A stretch of DNA of 64,000 nt from Chrysomallon squamiferum (GCA_012295275.1 CM022676.1:4241738-4305737), one strand, 5' to 3'; counted from the stretch's first letter, positions 23,559 through 41,407 are shown. Numbers and translations are program-made. Notes: generated by a model from the sequence alone, not told the origin.

Positions 23559-23804
23559 TATATAGAAACACAAATACACCTACATATCTACATATATGTA
23601 TACACTCATGTATATTAATACACGGAACACATACATGAACGCGCTAACAATGTTTATATAAGTCAAAAGATAATTTCATTCCATGTTTCAGATAATCAGA
23701 CTGCAACAGCAGCTGTACATCAAGACACAGGGAATCCATATTCTTCTCTAGAGGAAAGACGAAATGACGTCCCATATGAAGTCATCAAGTTTGAGAACAA
23801 ATGA
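17868..23804 (+). CDS. Gene B: Ig-superfamily receptor with YYNV and one ITAM-like motif
   Basis: Exons: 17868-17925 signal, 19289-19549 Ig2, 20234-20494 Ig4, 21492-21752 second Ig4, 22167-22283 TM, 23097-23127, 23391-23437 and 23692-23804 (stop TGA). With the broken Ig1 exon (18662-18980) skipped, they join in frame to about 382 residues. No Ig3 is present, and Ig5 survives only as about 45 bases fused behind the second Ig4 donor. The tail reads KKAASNPE, VYYNVGPIS (a YxN motif of the kind bound by Grb2 SH2 domains) and YSSL-x8-YEVI, fitting ITAM. All junction codons are sense. The signal donor is intact. The likely role is an immune-type surface receptor; ligand unknown. Confidence 0.7.
18662..18980 (+). 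pseudogene. Gene B Ig1 exon, frameshifted
   Basis: 319 bases (not a multiple of three). A two-base gain after WFEN shifts into an in-frame TAG near 18800. The second half is further degraded. Confidence 0.8.
19289..19549 (+). CDS. Gene B Ig2 exon
   Basis: Intact 261-base exon with DGPGTSLKL, CSATCFISC, QWKV and GLYVCTAEN. It ends in T, which is sense before Ig4 (TAT) but would be TGA before Ig3. Confidence 0.85.
19671..19880 (+). repeat. Duplicated intron block R4
   Basis: Intron sequence with GACGGACTCCGTCAAG and AACCCAAGGCTCATTCACG. Related blocks follow most Ig2 exons (20610-20760, 20998-21160, 44095-44350, 52195-52410; inverted at 33010-33180 and 33895-34110). Confidence 0.7.
19922..20050. 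repeat. (AAC/AAT)n compound microsatellite
   Basis: Trinucleotide run. The poly-Asn open frame over it is not a gene. Confidence 0.9.
20234..20494 (+). CDS. Gene B Ig4 exon, first copy
   Basis: Intact 261 bases, with DGPGSSLRV, CKADCFVKC, YRWEL and GVYKCIASN. Confidence 0.85.
21395..21448. repeat. (TTA)n before second Ig4
   Basis: Trinucleotide run at the conserved position upstream of Ig4. Confidence 0.9.
21492..21752 (+). CDS. Gene B Ig4 exon, second copy
   Basis: Intact 261 bases, with CKAECFVKC, YRWEL and GVYTCIASN. Its 3' flank is nearly identical to copy E (45090-45350). Confidence 0.85.
21753..21802 (+). pseudogene. Ig5 exon remnant fused to the Ig4 donor
   Basis: Directly after GTGAGTGG comes GAGAATAAACTAAATGTAAC, the interior of Ig5. 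The rest of Ig5 and its upstream (GA)n intron are deleted. The same fusion is found at 45351-45400. Confidence 0.75.
22167..22283 (+). CDS. Gene B transmembrane exon
   Basis: 117 bases. GSGFGTFLVLSVIIVIVVVL is followed by YVRNKS. Confidence 0.85.
22978..23093. repeat. (TTA)n microsatellite
   Basis: Long run directly before the juxtamembrane tail exon. Confidence 0.95.
23097..23127 (+). CDS. Gene B juxtamembrane tail exon
   Basis: 31 bases, KKKAASNPE, phase 1 in and 2 out. Basic residues flank the membrane. Confidence 0.75.
23391..23437 (+). CDS. Gene B YYNV tail exon
   Basis: 47 bases, ISSNQPVYYNVGPIS, phase 2 in and 1 out. YYN fits the Y-x-N Grb2-type SH2 motif. The assignment is by consensus only. 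Confidence 0.75.
23692..23804 (+). CDS. Gene B terminal ITAM-like exon
   Basis: NQTATAAVHQDTGNP leads into YSSL-x8-YEVI, KFENK and TGA. The second tyrosine (VPYEVI) also fits the six-residue ITIM consensus. Confidence 0.85.
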
Positions 23805-23999
23805 GATCCTGTTCATGAACGATAAACAAGGAAACAAGTACTGTTTGTCAATCATTCACTTTTTAAGGCACTTTCACGAAAACTTGAAGAATATTAATTT
23901 GTTAAATATTTGTATTAAAATAGAGAGACTTCAGTTTCTGCAGTGACACCAGATTTGAACTGTGTAAAGGGCTACCTGTGAGAAAAGTTATGAACATTT

Positions 24000-24611
24000 T
24001 AATGAGTTGCCAATCGCGAATTTCGACCATTCACTAACATTGTGTCAATTGTGAATGCAACTATGTTAAAATCTCGTCATATTTATCCGTTAAAATTAAG
24101 TATTAAGTAGATACACATAAAAACATAAATTAAAAAAAGAAAATAGTTTTATCAATCTCAGTAATGGCTTCCCGCGATGATATCCAAGAAATGATACTTT
24201 GGTCCTATTCGCAAATTTTCTATTTTTATTTTATTTAATTTGTTTTACATTTTTTCCTGTATAACGGTGACATGAGAAATGAAATTCCTGGCTGACAATG
24301 ACAGAATAAAACTATGTTTACAGTTTTCTTTACTAACAAGAGTACCCGCTCTAGTGTCTGGTAACCCGTATCATTTTTTGGTGATACTTTTGAGTTCTTC
24401 ATCTTTTTAGACTCAATCTGCATTGAGTGGGGTTTAATTCTGTATGATGAATTTATGATGATTCTATAAATGTTTAAGGATTGCGTACGAACTGGTTTTT
24501 CATATTAACGGCTTGGATTGTATTTAAAACGTACGAATACATAAGAATTCAAGTCAAGAACTTTTCAATCCTTGGTTATATCCATTGTTGATACTTCGTT
24601 TCCGGGACAGT
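24000..24611. repeat. 3' flank of B, inverted copy at 28815-29480
   Basis: The two stretches match in opposite orientation, including CCGGAAACGAAGTATCAACA-type sequence at the inner ends. They bracket fragment C and mark an inversion or inverted duplication. Confidence 0.7.
24565..24611 (-). CDS. Fragment C candidate terminal exon
   Basis: Acceptor TTCACAG, then CPGNEVSTMDITKD and stop. The open frame is short, so the call rests on the retained Ig4 acceptor. Confidence 0.35.
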
Positions 24612-24776
24612 CTGTGAAGAAATAATAATTAATAATATTAATAATTAATAAATAAATAAATACATCGATGATATTTGTTTGTTTCTATTATTATCAACAT
24701 GATTCTCAGTATAATAATAATCATCAACGATATCGTCATCTTCATCATGATTATTATTGTTATAACTGGTGATACT

Positions 24777-24795
24777 GTTGTTGTTGTTGTTGTTG

Positions 24796-24864
<69 letters not shown>
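24777..24864. repeat. (TTG/TTA)n compound microsatellite
   Basis: Trinucleotide run just downstream of the C Ig3 exon, matching the (ATT)n after Ig3 in gene A. Confidence 0.9.
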
Positions 24865-24865
<1 letters not shown>

Positions 24866-24881
24866 ATTGAAATTATAATAC

Positions 24882-25193
24882 CTCTAACTTTCAACACAAT
24901 TGTGTTACTCGAATACTGATGATCGATATTTTCACATCGCCAAATATTTTCTTGTTGATTTCTGTTCAAAGATGTTATAGTAATTAGAAACTTGTTACGG
25001 AAACATTTGAAAGTGTAATTTCCACTAATACGTGACAAAACATCACAGTGTCCGGGACCAAAACGTAACACGTCATAGCTGACGTCATTCTCAAACCAAG
25101 TGACGCGATGTGATGTTTGGAAAATCTGACATGTCAACGTAAATGAAAGACCGCTGACAGCGTAATGGGCAGATCCTCGAAGATTCGGCCGTC
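24882..25193 (-). CDS. Fragment C Ig3 exon
   Basis: Intact 312 bases, with GRPNLRGS, TLTCQ, WFEN, GHC, YTFKC and WRCEN. Confidence 0.8.
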
Positions 25194-25449
25194 CTGAAAG
25201 TAAACTGTAAACACTGAACACACCCTGGCACGCCCACACCCTGAGACACACAGAGAGAGACACACACTCAGATAAATACATAGATAAAGCAATCTATACC
25301 GTAACAAAGTGAGTCTGATCTTATCTGGATATTCTGAATAAACGTTTATATCTGGGTCTCTGATATTATAAATTTACACATCTAACAAATATTGACTTGT
25401 TTGTTTATTTTATCATTTGTATTTTTACTATAATTAGTGTCTTACTTAC

Positions 25450-25710
25450 GATGAACAGTCAAATGAAGTGTTTTATTGGCAGTTTATTTCGTATCTGGAT
25501 TTGCAGCCACCCACACATAGAGACGTGATTGTGCTATATGAACATTAGCCAATGAGAGAATGCTTGTTTTACTTATGACGTCATTTGCGACCTTCCATTC
25601 ATATTTACACGTGATGAAACACGTCGCCGCACAAGACACTGTGACGTCACTTCCTTCCAAAGCAGTCACAACAGACAAAGTATTCAGTTTGAGCGATGTT
25701 CCAGGACCAT
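25450..25710 (-). pseudogene. Fragment C Ig2 exon with stop
   Basis: Length is intact (261), but AAC CAA has become AAA TAA near the end, and the YVCTAEN motif reads YVWVAAN. The donor base is C, as in gene A. Confidence 0.8.
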
Positions 25711-26045
25711 CTGTAAAAACCAAAAACATTATCAACATCATCATCATCATTATCGACAGCTTCATCATCATTTTCTTGATATTTTTGTTTTATTCTTTCT
25801 GACAGTTTAAATTGTGGGTTGCTCGTATTGTTAGTTATGGATGTTGTCGTCGAAGTGATGATGATACCGTAGTGTTTCAGTTGTTGCTGATGATATTACA
25901 ATTATTACTAATGTCGCTAATATTTATTTATTTTGTTATTTATTTATTTAAATTTATTTTGCTAATATTTTCGCTGATTTATTTAGTTTATTGTGTTGTC
26001 ATCATTAACAGTACATATTTCGATTATAATAAAACTGATTTTTAC

Positions 26046-26357
26046 CTCTCTCTTCCAGTTTTATTTCATTGCTGCCTGGATTAAAATCACCACATCTCCA
26101 CACTGTTCCATGTTGACTGAGTTTCACTGATTTTATTGTCAGAGTGTGAATACCATTTGAACAGTTAAAAGTGTATTCTTCTGGATGTTCATTATGAAAA
26201 TGACACTGACCGTGTCCATCTAAATGACTCATCTTGTATATTGTGTTATTCTCAAACCAACTTATTACAAAAAAATGAAAATCTCTCTGGCAGGTAAAAG
26301 TAAAAGGTGATCCACAAATTGCATATCTGTCTGATGTTGTTAAATTGTAATACAGAC
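26046..26357 (-). CDS. Fragment C Ig1 exon (intact)
   Basis: 312 bases open throughout, with LYYNLTTSDRYAI, TFTCQ, WFENN, GHGQCHF, YTFNC, LTIKSVKLSQHGTVWRC. One of only two intact Ig1 exons among seven. Confidence 0.85.
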
Positions 26358-26672
26358 CTAAAATATAAAATAATAATAAAAAATTCAAATAAAATTAAAC
26401 TCACTTTTTTATTATTACATTCTTATTAAGTTTGTGTGTTATTTTTATTAATTTATTTATTTATTATTTATTTATAGTTTATTCCATAATTAAGTTACAT
26501 TACGTTACGGTACTTTACACTGTGTTATGGACCGTCATTTTGTTATGTTATGTTATGTTATTGTCTCATGTTTTGATACAGATATGTTTCAAAAATTCAA
26601 ATCACACAATAAGGCATATATTTTTTACATTAGTCAAGGAAACATAACTTCGACGCAATATAAAATACATAC

Positions 26673-26730
26673 CTTGTACGTAAATTACACATCCCAGTAA
26701 AACGAACACACAGAATAACTTACAACTCAT
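26673..26730 (-). CDS. Fragment C signal-peptide exon
   Basis: 58 bases, MSCKLFCVFVLLGCVIYVQ, intact G|GTATG donor. Confidence 0.85.
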
Positions 26731-27170
26731 TTCCAGTGTTTTAGTTTTAACTGACGTTAATAGAAATATAGTTACTTTCTTTTCTTGACTGCTTTCTCGA
26801 TTTTGCTGCTGCTAATGTGAAAGCAGTTTTCGACGCCTTCTTGTTGTACTTTCCTCTGGTAATTTATGAGATTTCCTTCCGGGTCATTGGCTGTACATAT
26901 TTATTAATAAACTTTATCCTGGTAGCGTATCAGGTTTCCTTCCTGCTTCATACACAATATGAACACTAGTCTCATTGGCTCTGCATATTTATTAATAAAC
27001 TTTATTCTGGTAAAGTATCAGGTGTGCATCCTGTATATACATAATATAAACACTAGTCTCATACTCGATTGAATCAGAAAAATACATAATGCACTCTGAG
27101 ATATAACATATAGCGTTGTATTTTGAATAGTAAATTCTGCTTAGAGTGTTATTTCTTCTTCTTCGTTTTC
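26731..27170 (-). promoter_or_regulatory. Conserved 5' flank of fragment C, with duplicated 88-bp unit
   Basis: At least two upstream units spaced 88 bp apart (TTTATTAATAAAC recurring), then the same block as upstream of the other genes. Confidence 0.4.
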
Positions 27171-27429
27171 TTTTTATGTTATTTTCTTTTTTCTTTTTTA
27201 TAATTTTTTTTTTATTATTATTATTTTTTTACTGATGTCCGAGTGTATTTATGCACCTTTATAAGGGTGTGTAAACATATTTTACCATACAGGTGTATGT
27301 ATTTCCATATACATATATATATAGACATGTAGTTAAGTATATATGTATGTATGTATATATTCTGTATGTATATATGTAAGTATGTGTGTATATATGTGTT
27401 TCCATACTTACATTCATACACACACACAC

Positions 27430-28090
27430 GCACACACGTACGTTTATAACTTAAGTAACTTCCCTTTATTATGTCCCTTGTCTGTTTTCCTATTCTAACT
27501 CCTTGCAGAGAATTCGTTTAACCCATGTTCTGTCGTTTCATTAGACGTACTTTCTTATATACGTAATTATATATTCAGAGACAGTGATTGGATAGAGAGA
27601 TGGATGGATGTGTGGATACAGTGAAGTAAAGAAAGAACAATCAGACAGAGTAACAGGTAAATAGAGAATAACAGAAAAGAAAAGAGAGGTGTGTAAAATC
27701 AGAACAGTTGAAATACAAAAATCGATGGAGAAAGCTTGTTATAAACAAAAACACAGAAACAGAGTAACACATTTAAAAGACAAAGAGAAACATTACTTTC
27801 TTATTGTGTACAAAGGGAAAGAATAAAATACAGCAGAGAACTGGAAAATGTATTTATTATATCAACGATAAAAATCTTTGTTATCGCGAACACATAATCA
27901 AATCTGCTAATATGATAAAGAAAGATAACATAGTGAGCAGTAAAATAGTACACACTAGTTTAGTTGTTACATCAGTTCCCTTCATTTCGTCCCTTGTCCT
28001 ATTTCCCGTTCTAACTGCTTGTAGACAAATTCCTTTAACCCATTTTCTATCATTTCAATCATTGTTACACAAGGAACAATAAGCAATCTT
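27430..28090. repeat. Intergenic repeat R1, inverted copy
   Basis: R1 in reverse orientation relative to the copies beside A, E, F and G. No gene seen. From 28090 to 28810 there is AT-rich sequence in which I recognise nothing. Confidence 0.65.
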
Positions 28091-28814
28091 GTTTTTGTTT
28101 TTTTTTCGTTTTTTTATAATGATTCCTCTTCCTGAGTTCCTTTTAAGTCTGGATAACATTTAAAATCAACGATTTAGATCTGCTAGTACAGTTCTAGAAG
28201 TTTGAAAAGAGGGTAAAAGAAAGAAAAAACAAATTAAACTCTTCAGGACAACAGAGATAAGTTTCCTAATTTATTCAAAGCCATATTTTAGTAATATATC
28301 TGTGTTCAGAGATGGAAAAGGGTACAGATATAAGTGATTACATCAGTTATTTTGTATTTTTCTCTACCCCAGTTCTTCCGTTCCTTTTCTTTGTTATAAA
28401 TGTAGTGTGCAAAAAATACTGAAGGCGTACAACAGTAATTATAAATCAGAATGTCAGCCACAAGTCGATTCATTAGAACAGAGAAACACACGTTTGAAGG
28501 GTGCAAGGGAAAATATTGTATGTGGATTTTATTATTGATTGATTTATTTATTTATTTATTTATTTATTTATTTTTCTGGTCAACATCGTAGCTAGGCAGT
28601 ATATCATATTTGATCCATTTCTGAAGATTATGATTTATTTTTTATTTATTTGATACCGCTGTTTACAGTAATTTTGTTATTTAAATCATCGAGAGATTTT
28701 TTTGTTAACAAAAGCCATTGTGTTTCAAAGCGGTGGTTACTAAGAAATAATAGAAATGTCATGACGTCAGAACCTTCCTAACAATATTCCTCTTGTCATC
28801 TGGCTATACTGCTT

Positions 28815-29480
28815 GGCCGTGTCATCCGTTGTCCTGGAAACAAAGTATCAACAAATGGAATTCCACGGGTTGAACAGTTCTTCACGTGAATCCCATGTAT
28901 TCGTCCGTTTTAAATACTACCCAAGCCGTTAATATGAAAAACCAGTCCGTACTCACTCCTCACACTTTTACAGAAATCTTCATCAAATCATCGGACACAT
29001 TTAAACCCCACTCAATGCAGATTGAGTGTAAAAAGATGAAGAACTCAAAAGTATCACCAAAAATGATACGGGTTACCAGACACTAGCGCGGGTACTCTTG
29101 TTAGTACAGAAAACTGTAAATATAGTTTTATTCTGTCATTGTCAGCCAGGAATTTCATTTCTCATGTCACCATTATAAAAGAAAGTTTTTTAAGAAATAA
29201 AATAAAATAAAAACAGAAAATTTGCGAATTTGACCGAAGTTTCATTTCTTGGATATCATGGCGGGAATCCATTACTGAGATTGATAAAACTTTTTTTTTT
29301 ATGTGTATCTATTTAATACGTTAATTTTACATGATAAATAACACGAGATTTTAATATAGTTACATTCACAATTCACGCAATGTTAATGAATGGTAGAAAT
29401 TCGGGATTAGCAACTCATTAAAATACGTATAACCTTTCTCACAGGTAGCTATTTACCCAGTTCAAATCTGTCGTTACTGT
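28815..29480. repeat. 3' flank of D, inverted relative to 24000-24611
   Basis: Partner of the B 3' flank, including the partly conserved antisense frame MKNSKVSPK-like sequence. Confidence 0.65.
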
Positions 29481-29620
29481 AGAAACTGAAGTCTTTGTAT
29501 TTTAATAAAAAAATAAAACTAAAATAAATAAAACATTTAACAACTTAATATTCTTGAAGTTTTCGTGAAGGTGTCCTTAAGAGGTGAATGATTAACAAAC
29601 AGTTCTTGTTTCCTTGTTTA

Positions 29621-36110
<6,490 letters not shown>

Positions 36111-36400
36111 TTCCAGTGTTTTAGTTTTAACTGCCGTTAATAAAAATATAGTTACTTTCTTTTCTTCACTGCTTTCTCGATTTTACTGCTGTTAATGTAA
36201 AAAAGCAGTTTTCGACGCCTTCTTGTTGTACTTTTATTCTGGTAACTTATGAGGTTTTATTTCCTGTTTCATACACAATATGAACACTAGTCTCATTGGC
36301 TCTGCTTATTTATTAATAAACTAAATCCACTCGACTGAATCAGAAAAATACATAATGCAACCTGAGATATAACATACAGAGTTGTATTTTGAATAGTTAA
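36111..36400 (-). promoter_or_regulatory. Conserved 5' flank of gene D
   Basis: Single upstream unit shared with the other genes, ending at the ATTCTGCTTAGAATG segment near 36400. Confidence 0.4.
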
Positions 36401-36745
36401 TTCTGCTTAGAATGTTTTTTCTTCTTCTTCGTTTTTTTTTTTTTATTTTATTTTCTTTTTTTTATTATTAGTTTTTTTTTTATTTTTATTGATGTCCGAG
36501 TGTATTTATGTACGTTTATAGATATGTGTGAAGGTGTTTTATCTTTATGTATTTATTTATATTTGCATTTATACAGATATATACATAGACATGTAGTTAA
36601 GTATATATGTACGTATGTATATTTCTGTATATGTTATGTATGTATGTGTGTATATGTGTGTGTTTACATACATATAAACATATATAAACAAACATACACG
36701 CAGACACACACACATATATATGTATAAATGTTTAAATATATATAT

Positions 36746-36863
<118 letters not shown>

Positions 36864-36954
36864 TCGGGTATCAATTGCTTATATGTAATATATACATACA
36901 TATATATACATGATATATGTGTGTGTGTGTGTGTGTGTGTGTAAGTAAGTGTGC

Positions 36955-37232
36955 GTCTGCATTTTTTAATAATTAGAAATCTTTGCTGCAGAATAAAGGG
37001 CGGCCATTTTGGTGGCGTAACCTAGGCAACATGGATGTTTGCCAAGTTTTGTTTCTTACGTTGTGACATGACTTGGTCAGTTTTACTCTGGTATGTTGTG
37101 ACTCTACCACTCTGTTTAAAACCAGTCATGGATGGAAAAAGACGAACAAAAAATTTAACCCAAAACACCTAATACTCTTTCTGTCAAGTCATTGAGTAGC
37201 ATACTCTCTCTATTGTGTTCGGTTTATACTGG
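36955..37232. repeat. Dispersed repeat R2, inverted copy 4
   Basis: R2 in reverse orientation. Confidence 0.7.
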
Positions 37233-37243
37233 AATATGTGTTT

Positions 37244-37244
<1 letters not shown>

Positions 37245-37322
<78 letters not shown>
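37245..37322. repeat. (TG)n microsatellite
   Basis: Pure TG run. Confidence 0.95.
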
Positions 37323-37327
<5 letters not shown>

Positions 37328-37635
37328 ACTGTTTGTTGTTTTGTTTTGTTATTATTATTTGTTGTGCTTACTTTATTACATATTTTTATATTGTATTACA
37401 TTATGTTACATTATGTTACGTTATTCTGTGTGTGTATGTACTGTCATATTACGATACATTATGTTATCCTATCTTATGTTATGTTATGGTTTCATATTTT
37501 GATAAATATATTTCAAGACTTCATGTTGCACAGTTATTACCATTAGTCATCCACAAATGACGTCGACTCCACATTTGGTAAATGAAACGAGACTAACTCA
37601 GATAGAGATAAATAATTTGAATATAAAATACATAC

Positions 37636-37684
37636 CTTGTACGTACAATACACACCCCAGTAACACGAATAACTTACAACTCAT
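37636..37684 (-). pseudogene. Orphan signal-peptide exon (-)
   Basis: MSCKLFVLLGCVLYVQ, 49 bases, three codons shorter than the others but still phase 1 with donor G|GTATG. No Ig exon follows on the minus strand before repeat sequence. Confidence 0.7.
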
Positions 37685-38294
37685 TTCCAGTATTTTAGTT
37701 TTCACTGTCGTTAATGAAAATATATACTGTCTTAGCTATGTTTTTCTCTTTTAAATTCTTCCTTGTTTTCTTTCCTGTTGATGCGTCACCACGTTTATTT
37801 TCTGTTTCGTAAGTAAAACACCCTTTATATTCTTTGTAAAATAGACTGTAATAGACTGTAATCTGTAATAGACTGGATTCAATCGACTCACTTCTTCAGT
37901 CTACGAAAAGACAGTCTACACGAAACTGATTATACTTTGAGATTTTATATTATTATTATTTAACGTTAGTGGTATTAGCATACATTTATGTAATAATGCT
38001 ATGAATTATTGACAATGTTTTAGTTCAGGAATGGGCAAGCTTTTTTCAACAAGCTGGCCACATGAGAAATGACTCATCCTCAGTTGGGCTGCTGTTACTA
38101 ATTTAGGCGATTTTGTGTTTTTACGTAGAGTTAATTTAAGAAATTTTTCATTTTCATTTACTTCAGGAACTGTTATAAAACTGTTTTTTTATGACTAGTT
38201 TAGACGAATTCGTATGAACGACTGCGCATATTGGCGTATGTGTTTATGATACAAGGAAAAGTAGAAAGATACGGTTTATTTTGTGCTATGTTCT

Positions 38295-38425
38295 GACTCT
38301 ACACTCTATTTAAAGCCAGCCATGGATGAAAGGAAACGCACAAAACATATAACCTAAAACACAAATACTCTTTCTGTCAAGTTATTGAGTAGCATACCCT
38401 TTCTATTTTGTTCGGTTCATACTGG
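38295..38425. repeat. Dispersed repeat R2, partial inverted copy 5
   Basis: About half an R2 unit. Between 37800 and 38290 I see only AT-rich sequence without features. Confidence 0.6.
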
Positions 38426-38427
38426 AA

Positions 38428-38445
38428 TATGTTTGTATGTGTGTG

Positions 38446-38486
<41 letters not shown>
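38428..38486. repeat. (TG)n microsatellite
   Basis: TG run with a few interruptions, beside R2. Confidence 0.85.
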
Positions 38487-38490
<4 letters not shown>

Positions 38491-38800
38491 TTGAGTGTGT
38501 GTGAGTGTGTTTTATTGTTGTTGTTTTGTTATTATTATTGTTATTATTGCTTCCTTACATATTTTAATATTGTATTACATTATGTTACACATCGTTACGT
38601 TGTGTGGTGTACTGTTATGTTATGATACATTTTATTATCCTGTGTTATCTTATGTTATGTTATTGTTTGATAAATATATTTCAAGACTTCATGTTACCCA
38701 GTTATTACCTTAGTAATGGTGTCGACTCCACCCAGATTTCACAGTTTGTAAATGAAACGAGATTAACTCAGATAGAGATAAATAATGTGGATATAAAATA

Positions 38801-39000
38801 NNNNNNNNNNNNNNNNNNNNNNNNNNNNNNNNNNNNNNNNNNNNNNNNNNNNNNNNNNNNNNNNNNNNNNNNNNNNNNNNNNNNNNNNNNNNNNNNNNNN
38901 NNNNNNNNNNNNNNNNNNNNNNNNNNNNNNNNNNNNNNNNNNNNNNNNNNNNNNNNNNNNNNNNNNNNNNNNNNNNNNNNNNNNNNNNNNNNNNNNNNNN
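38801..39000. other. Assembly gap (200 N)
   Basis: Exactly 200 N. The left edge ends where a minus-strand signal exon is expected to begin, by comparison with 37600-37684. The right edge starts 18 bases before a plus-strand signal exon. It probably hides the centre of an inverted repeat. Confidence 0.99.
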
Positions 39001-39018
39001 AAAACTAAAACACTGGAA

Positions 39019-39076
39019 ATGAGTTGTAAGATATTCTGGGTGTTCGTGTTACTGGGATGTGTAATTTACGTACAAG
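39019..39076 (+). pseudogene. Orphan signal-peptide exon (+)
   Basis: MSCKIFWVFVLLGCVIYVQ, 58 bases with intact donor. The following sequence jumps into the R1 repeat near 39235 with no Ig exon. Confidence 0.7.
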
Positions 39077-39234
39077 GTATGTATTTCATATTGCGTCGAA
39101 GTTATGTTTCCTTGACTAATGTTAAAAATATATGCGTAATTATGTGATTTGCATTTTTGAAACATATCTGTATTAAAACACGTGACAATAACATAACATA
39201 ACATAACAACATGACATAATAACAGAGTGTAAAG

Positions 39235-40065
39235 TAAATTCTATGTGATGATTTTGTAAAAGTTAGACGAGGGTTCGGGCGTTCGAATCTTTTATTTTTA
39301 TTTTTTTTTTATATTGAAATAAACGACTTAGATGGGATTTAAAATGCTTTTGTTTTTTTGAACAATGTTTCTGTGTGTGCATGTTTCCTGTTAAGTGTCT
39401 TTCTCTGTACTGTTATATTTTATTGGGAATTTTTGCTTATGTAACAAAGACCGAAATGATAGAAAACGGGTTAAAGGAACTGTGAACAAGCTGTTAGAAC
39501 GGGAAACAGGACTAGGGTCGTATTGAAGGGAACTGACATAACTACTAAACTAGTGTGTACTATTTCTCTGGTGACTATGTCATGTTTCTTTTTCATATAG
39601 CAGGTTTCTTTGTGTGTTCGAGATTACAAAGATTTTTTTCGTTGACATAACAAATACATTTTCCAGTTCTCTGCTATATTTTATTCTTTCCCTTCGTACA
39701 TAATAAGAAAGTAATGTTTCTCTTTGTCTTTCAAATGCGTTAGTCTGTTTGTGTGTCTTTGTTTATAACAAGTTTTGTACTTGAACCATTCTTAATTTAC
39801 ACACCTCTCTTTTCGTTTCTATTATTCTCTATTTATCTGTTACTCTGTCTGATTGTTCTTTCTTTCTTTACTTCCCTGTATCAACACATCCATCCATCTG
39901 TCTACGCAATCACTGTCTCTGAATATATAATTACATATGTAAGAACGTATGTCTAACGAAATGACACAACATGGGTTAAACGAATTGTGGGCAAGTAGTT
40001 AGAACAGGAAAACAGACAAGACACATAATAAAGGGAAGTTACTTAACTACTAAACGTATGGGTGT
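39235..40065. repeat. Intergenic repeat R1 copy
   Basis: Full R1 unit, reached directly from the intron of the orphan signal exon, so the body of a gene was deleted. Confidence 0.7.
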
Positions 40066-40764
40066 GTGTGTTTATATATATATATATATATATATAAACG
40101 TATACACATACATAGGTATAGTATACATACACAGAAACAGATATATCTATCTATCTATAGATATATATATCTACACACACACACACACTCACATATTCAT
40201 ATGTACATAATATATCAGAATATGACAGTACACTATACAGCCTAACATAGCGCAATGTAAATAATTAATATAGTATACAAATATATAATAAAGCAAGCAT
40301 AATAGTAATAACAAAACAACAACAATAATAACATACAGACACACACACACACACAAAACATATATATATATTCAAACATTACATATACCAAAATAGAACT
40401 GACGAGGTCATGTCATTATATGTAATGTTTAAATATATATAGATAGATAGATAGATAGATAGATATATATGCGTCATAACATGACTTGGTCAGTTTTATT
40501 TTGGGATGTTGTAACTCTACACTATTTATGTGTGTGTGTGTTTGTGAGTTATGTATATATGTTATATATATATATATGTAAACACAAACATATACCCACA
40601 TACATACATATATTCATATTGAGATATATACATACATATATACATACTGAACTAGAGGTATATATATACATATATCTATAAATGGAAATATGGAAATACA
40701 TACCCCTGTATAGTAAAATATCTTCACAGATACTTATAAACGTATTCAAATACACTTGGACATG

Positions 40765-40795
<31 letters not shown>

Positions 40796-40911
40796 AAAAG
40801 AACGTATGTCTAACGAAATGACAGAGCATCGGTTAACCGAATTTTGGGTAAGGAGTTAGAACAGGAAAACAGTCAAGGGAGATAATTATATATAGGTAGA
40901 TAGATAGATAC

Positions 40912-40916
<5 letters not shown>

Positions 40917-40983
<67 letters not shown>
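40917..40983. repeat. (TA)n microsatellite
   Basis: Pure TA run. Confidence 0.95.
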
Positions 40984-40987
<4 letters not shown>

Positions 40988-41111
40988 ATAATGTAATACA
41001 GTATACAAATATGTAATAAAAGCAAGCATAATAATAACAAAACAAAACCACAACAATAACACACACTCACACACACACACTCACACACACATACACACAC
41101 ACAGAGACATA

Positions 41112-41407
41112 TTTCAGTATAAACCGAACACAATAGAAAGAGTATGATACTCAATGACTTGACAGAAAGAGTATCATGTATTTTGCGTTAAATTTTTTGT
41201 TCGTCTTTTTCCATCCATGACTGGTTTTAAACAGAGTGGTAGAGTTACAACATATACAACAATAAAACTGACCAAGTCTTGTCACAAAGTAAGAAACAAA
41301 CCTTGGGACAAACATCCATGTTGCCTAGGATTACACAATTAAAAATGGCCGCAATTTATGTATGCAGCAAAGATTTCTAATTATTAAAAATGCAGACGCA
41401 CACTTAC

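Larger units (their letters stand above)
24565..26730 (-). pseudogene. Fragment C: truncated Ig receptor without membrane anchor
   Basis: Exons on the minus strand: 26730-26673 signal, 26357-26046 Ig1 (intact), 25710-25450 Ig2 (in-frame TAA at 25481-25483 and a lost YxC cysteine, read as W), 25193-24882 Ig3 (intact) and 24611-24565. The last piece starts like Ig4 (CPG after a CACAG acceptor) and then reads NEVSTMDITKD and TGA, because the homology breaks within Ig4. No Ig5, TM or tail exons follow. Skipping Ig2 would give an in-frame secreted product of about 242 residues; reading Ig2 would stop early. It is either a pseudogene or a soluble form. Confidence 0.6.

Noticed and set aside
38604-39008. 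Long frame across the N gap
   Set aside because: Mostly unknown residues from the assembly gap.
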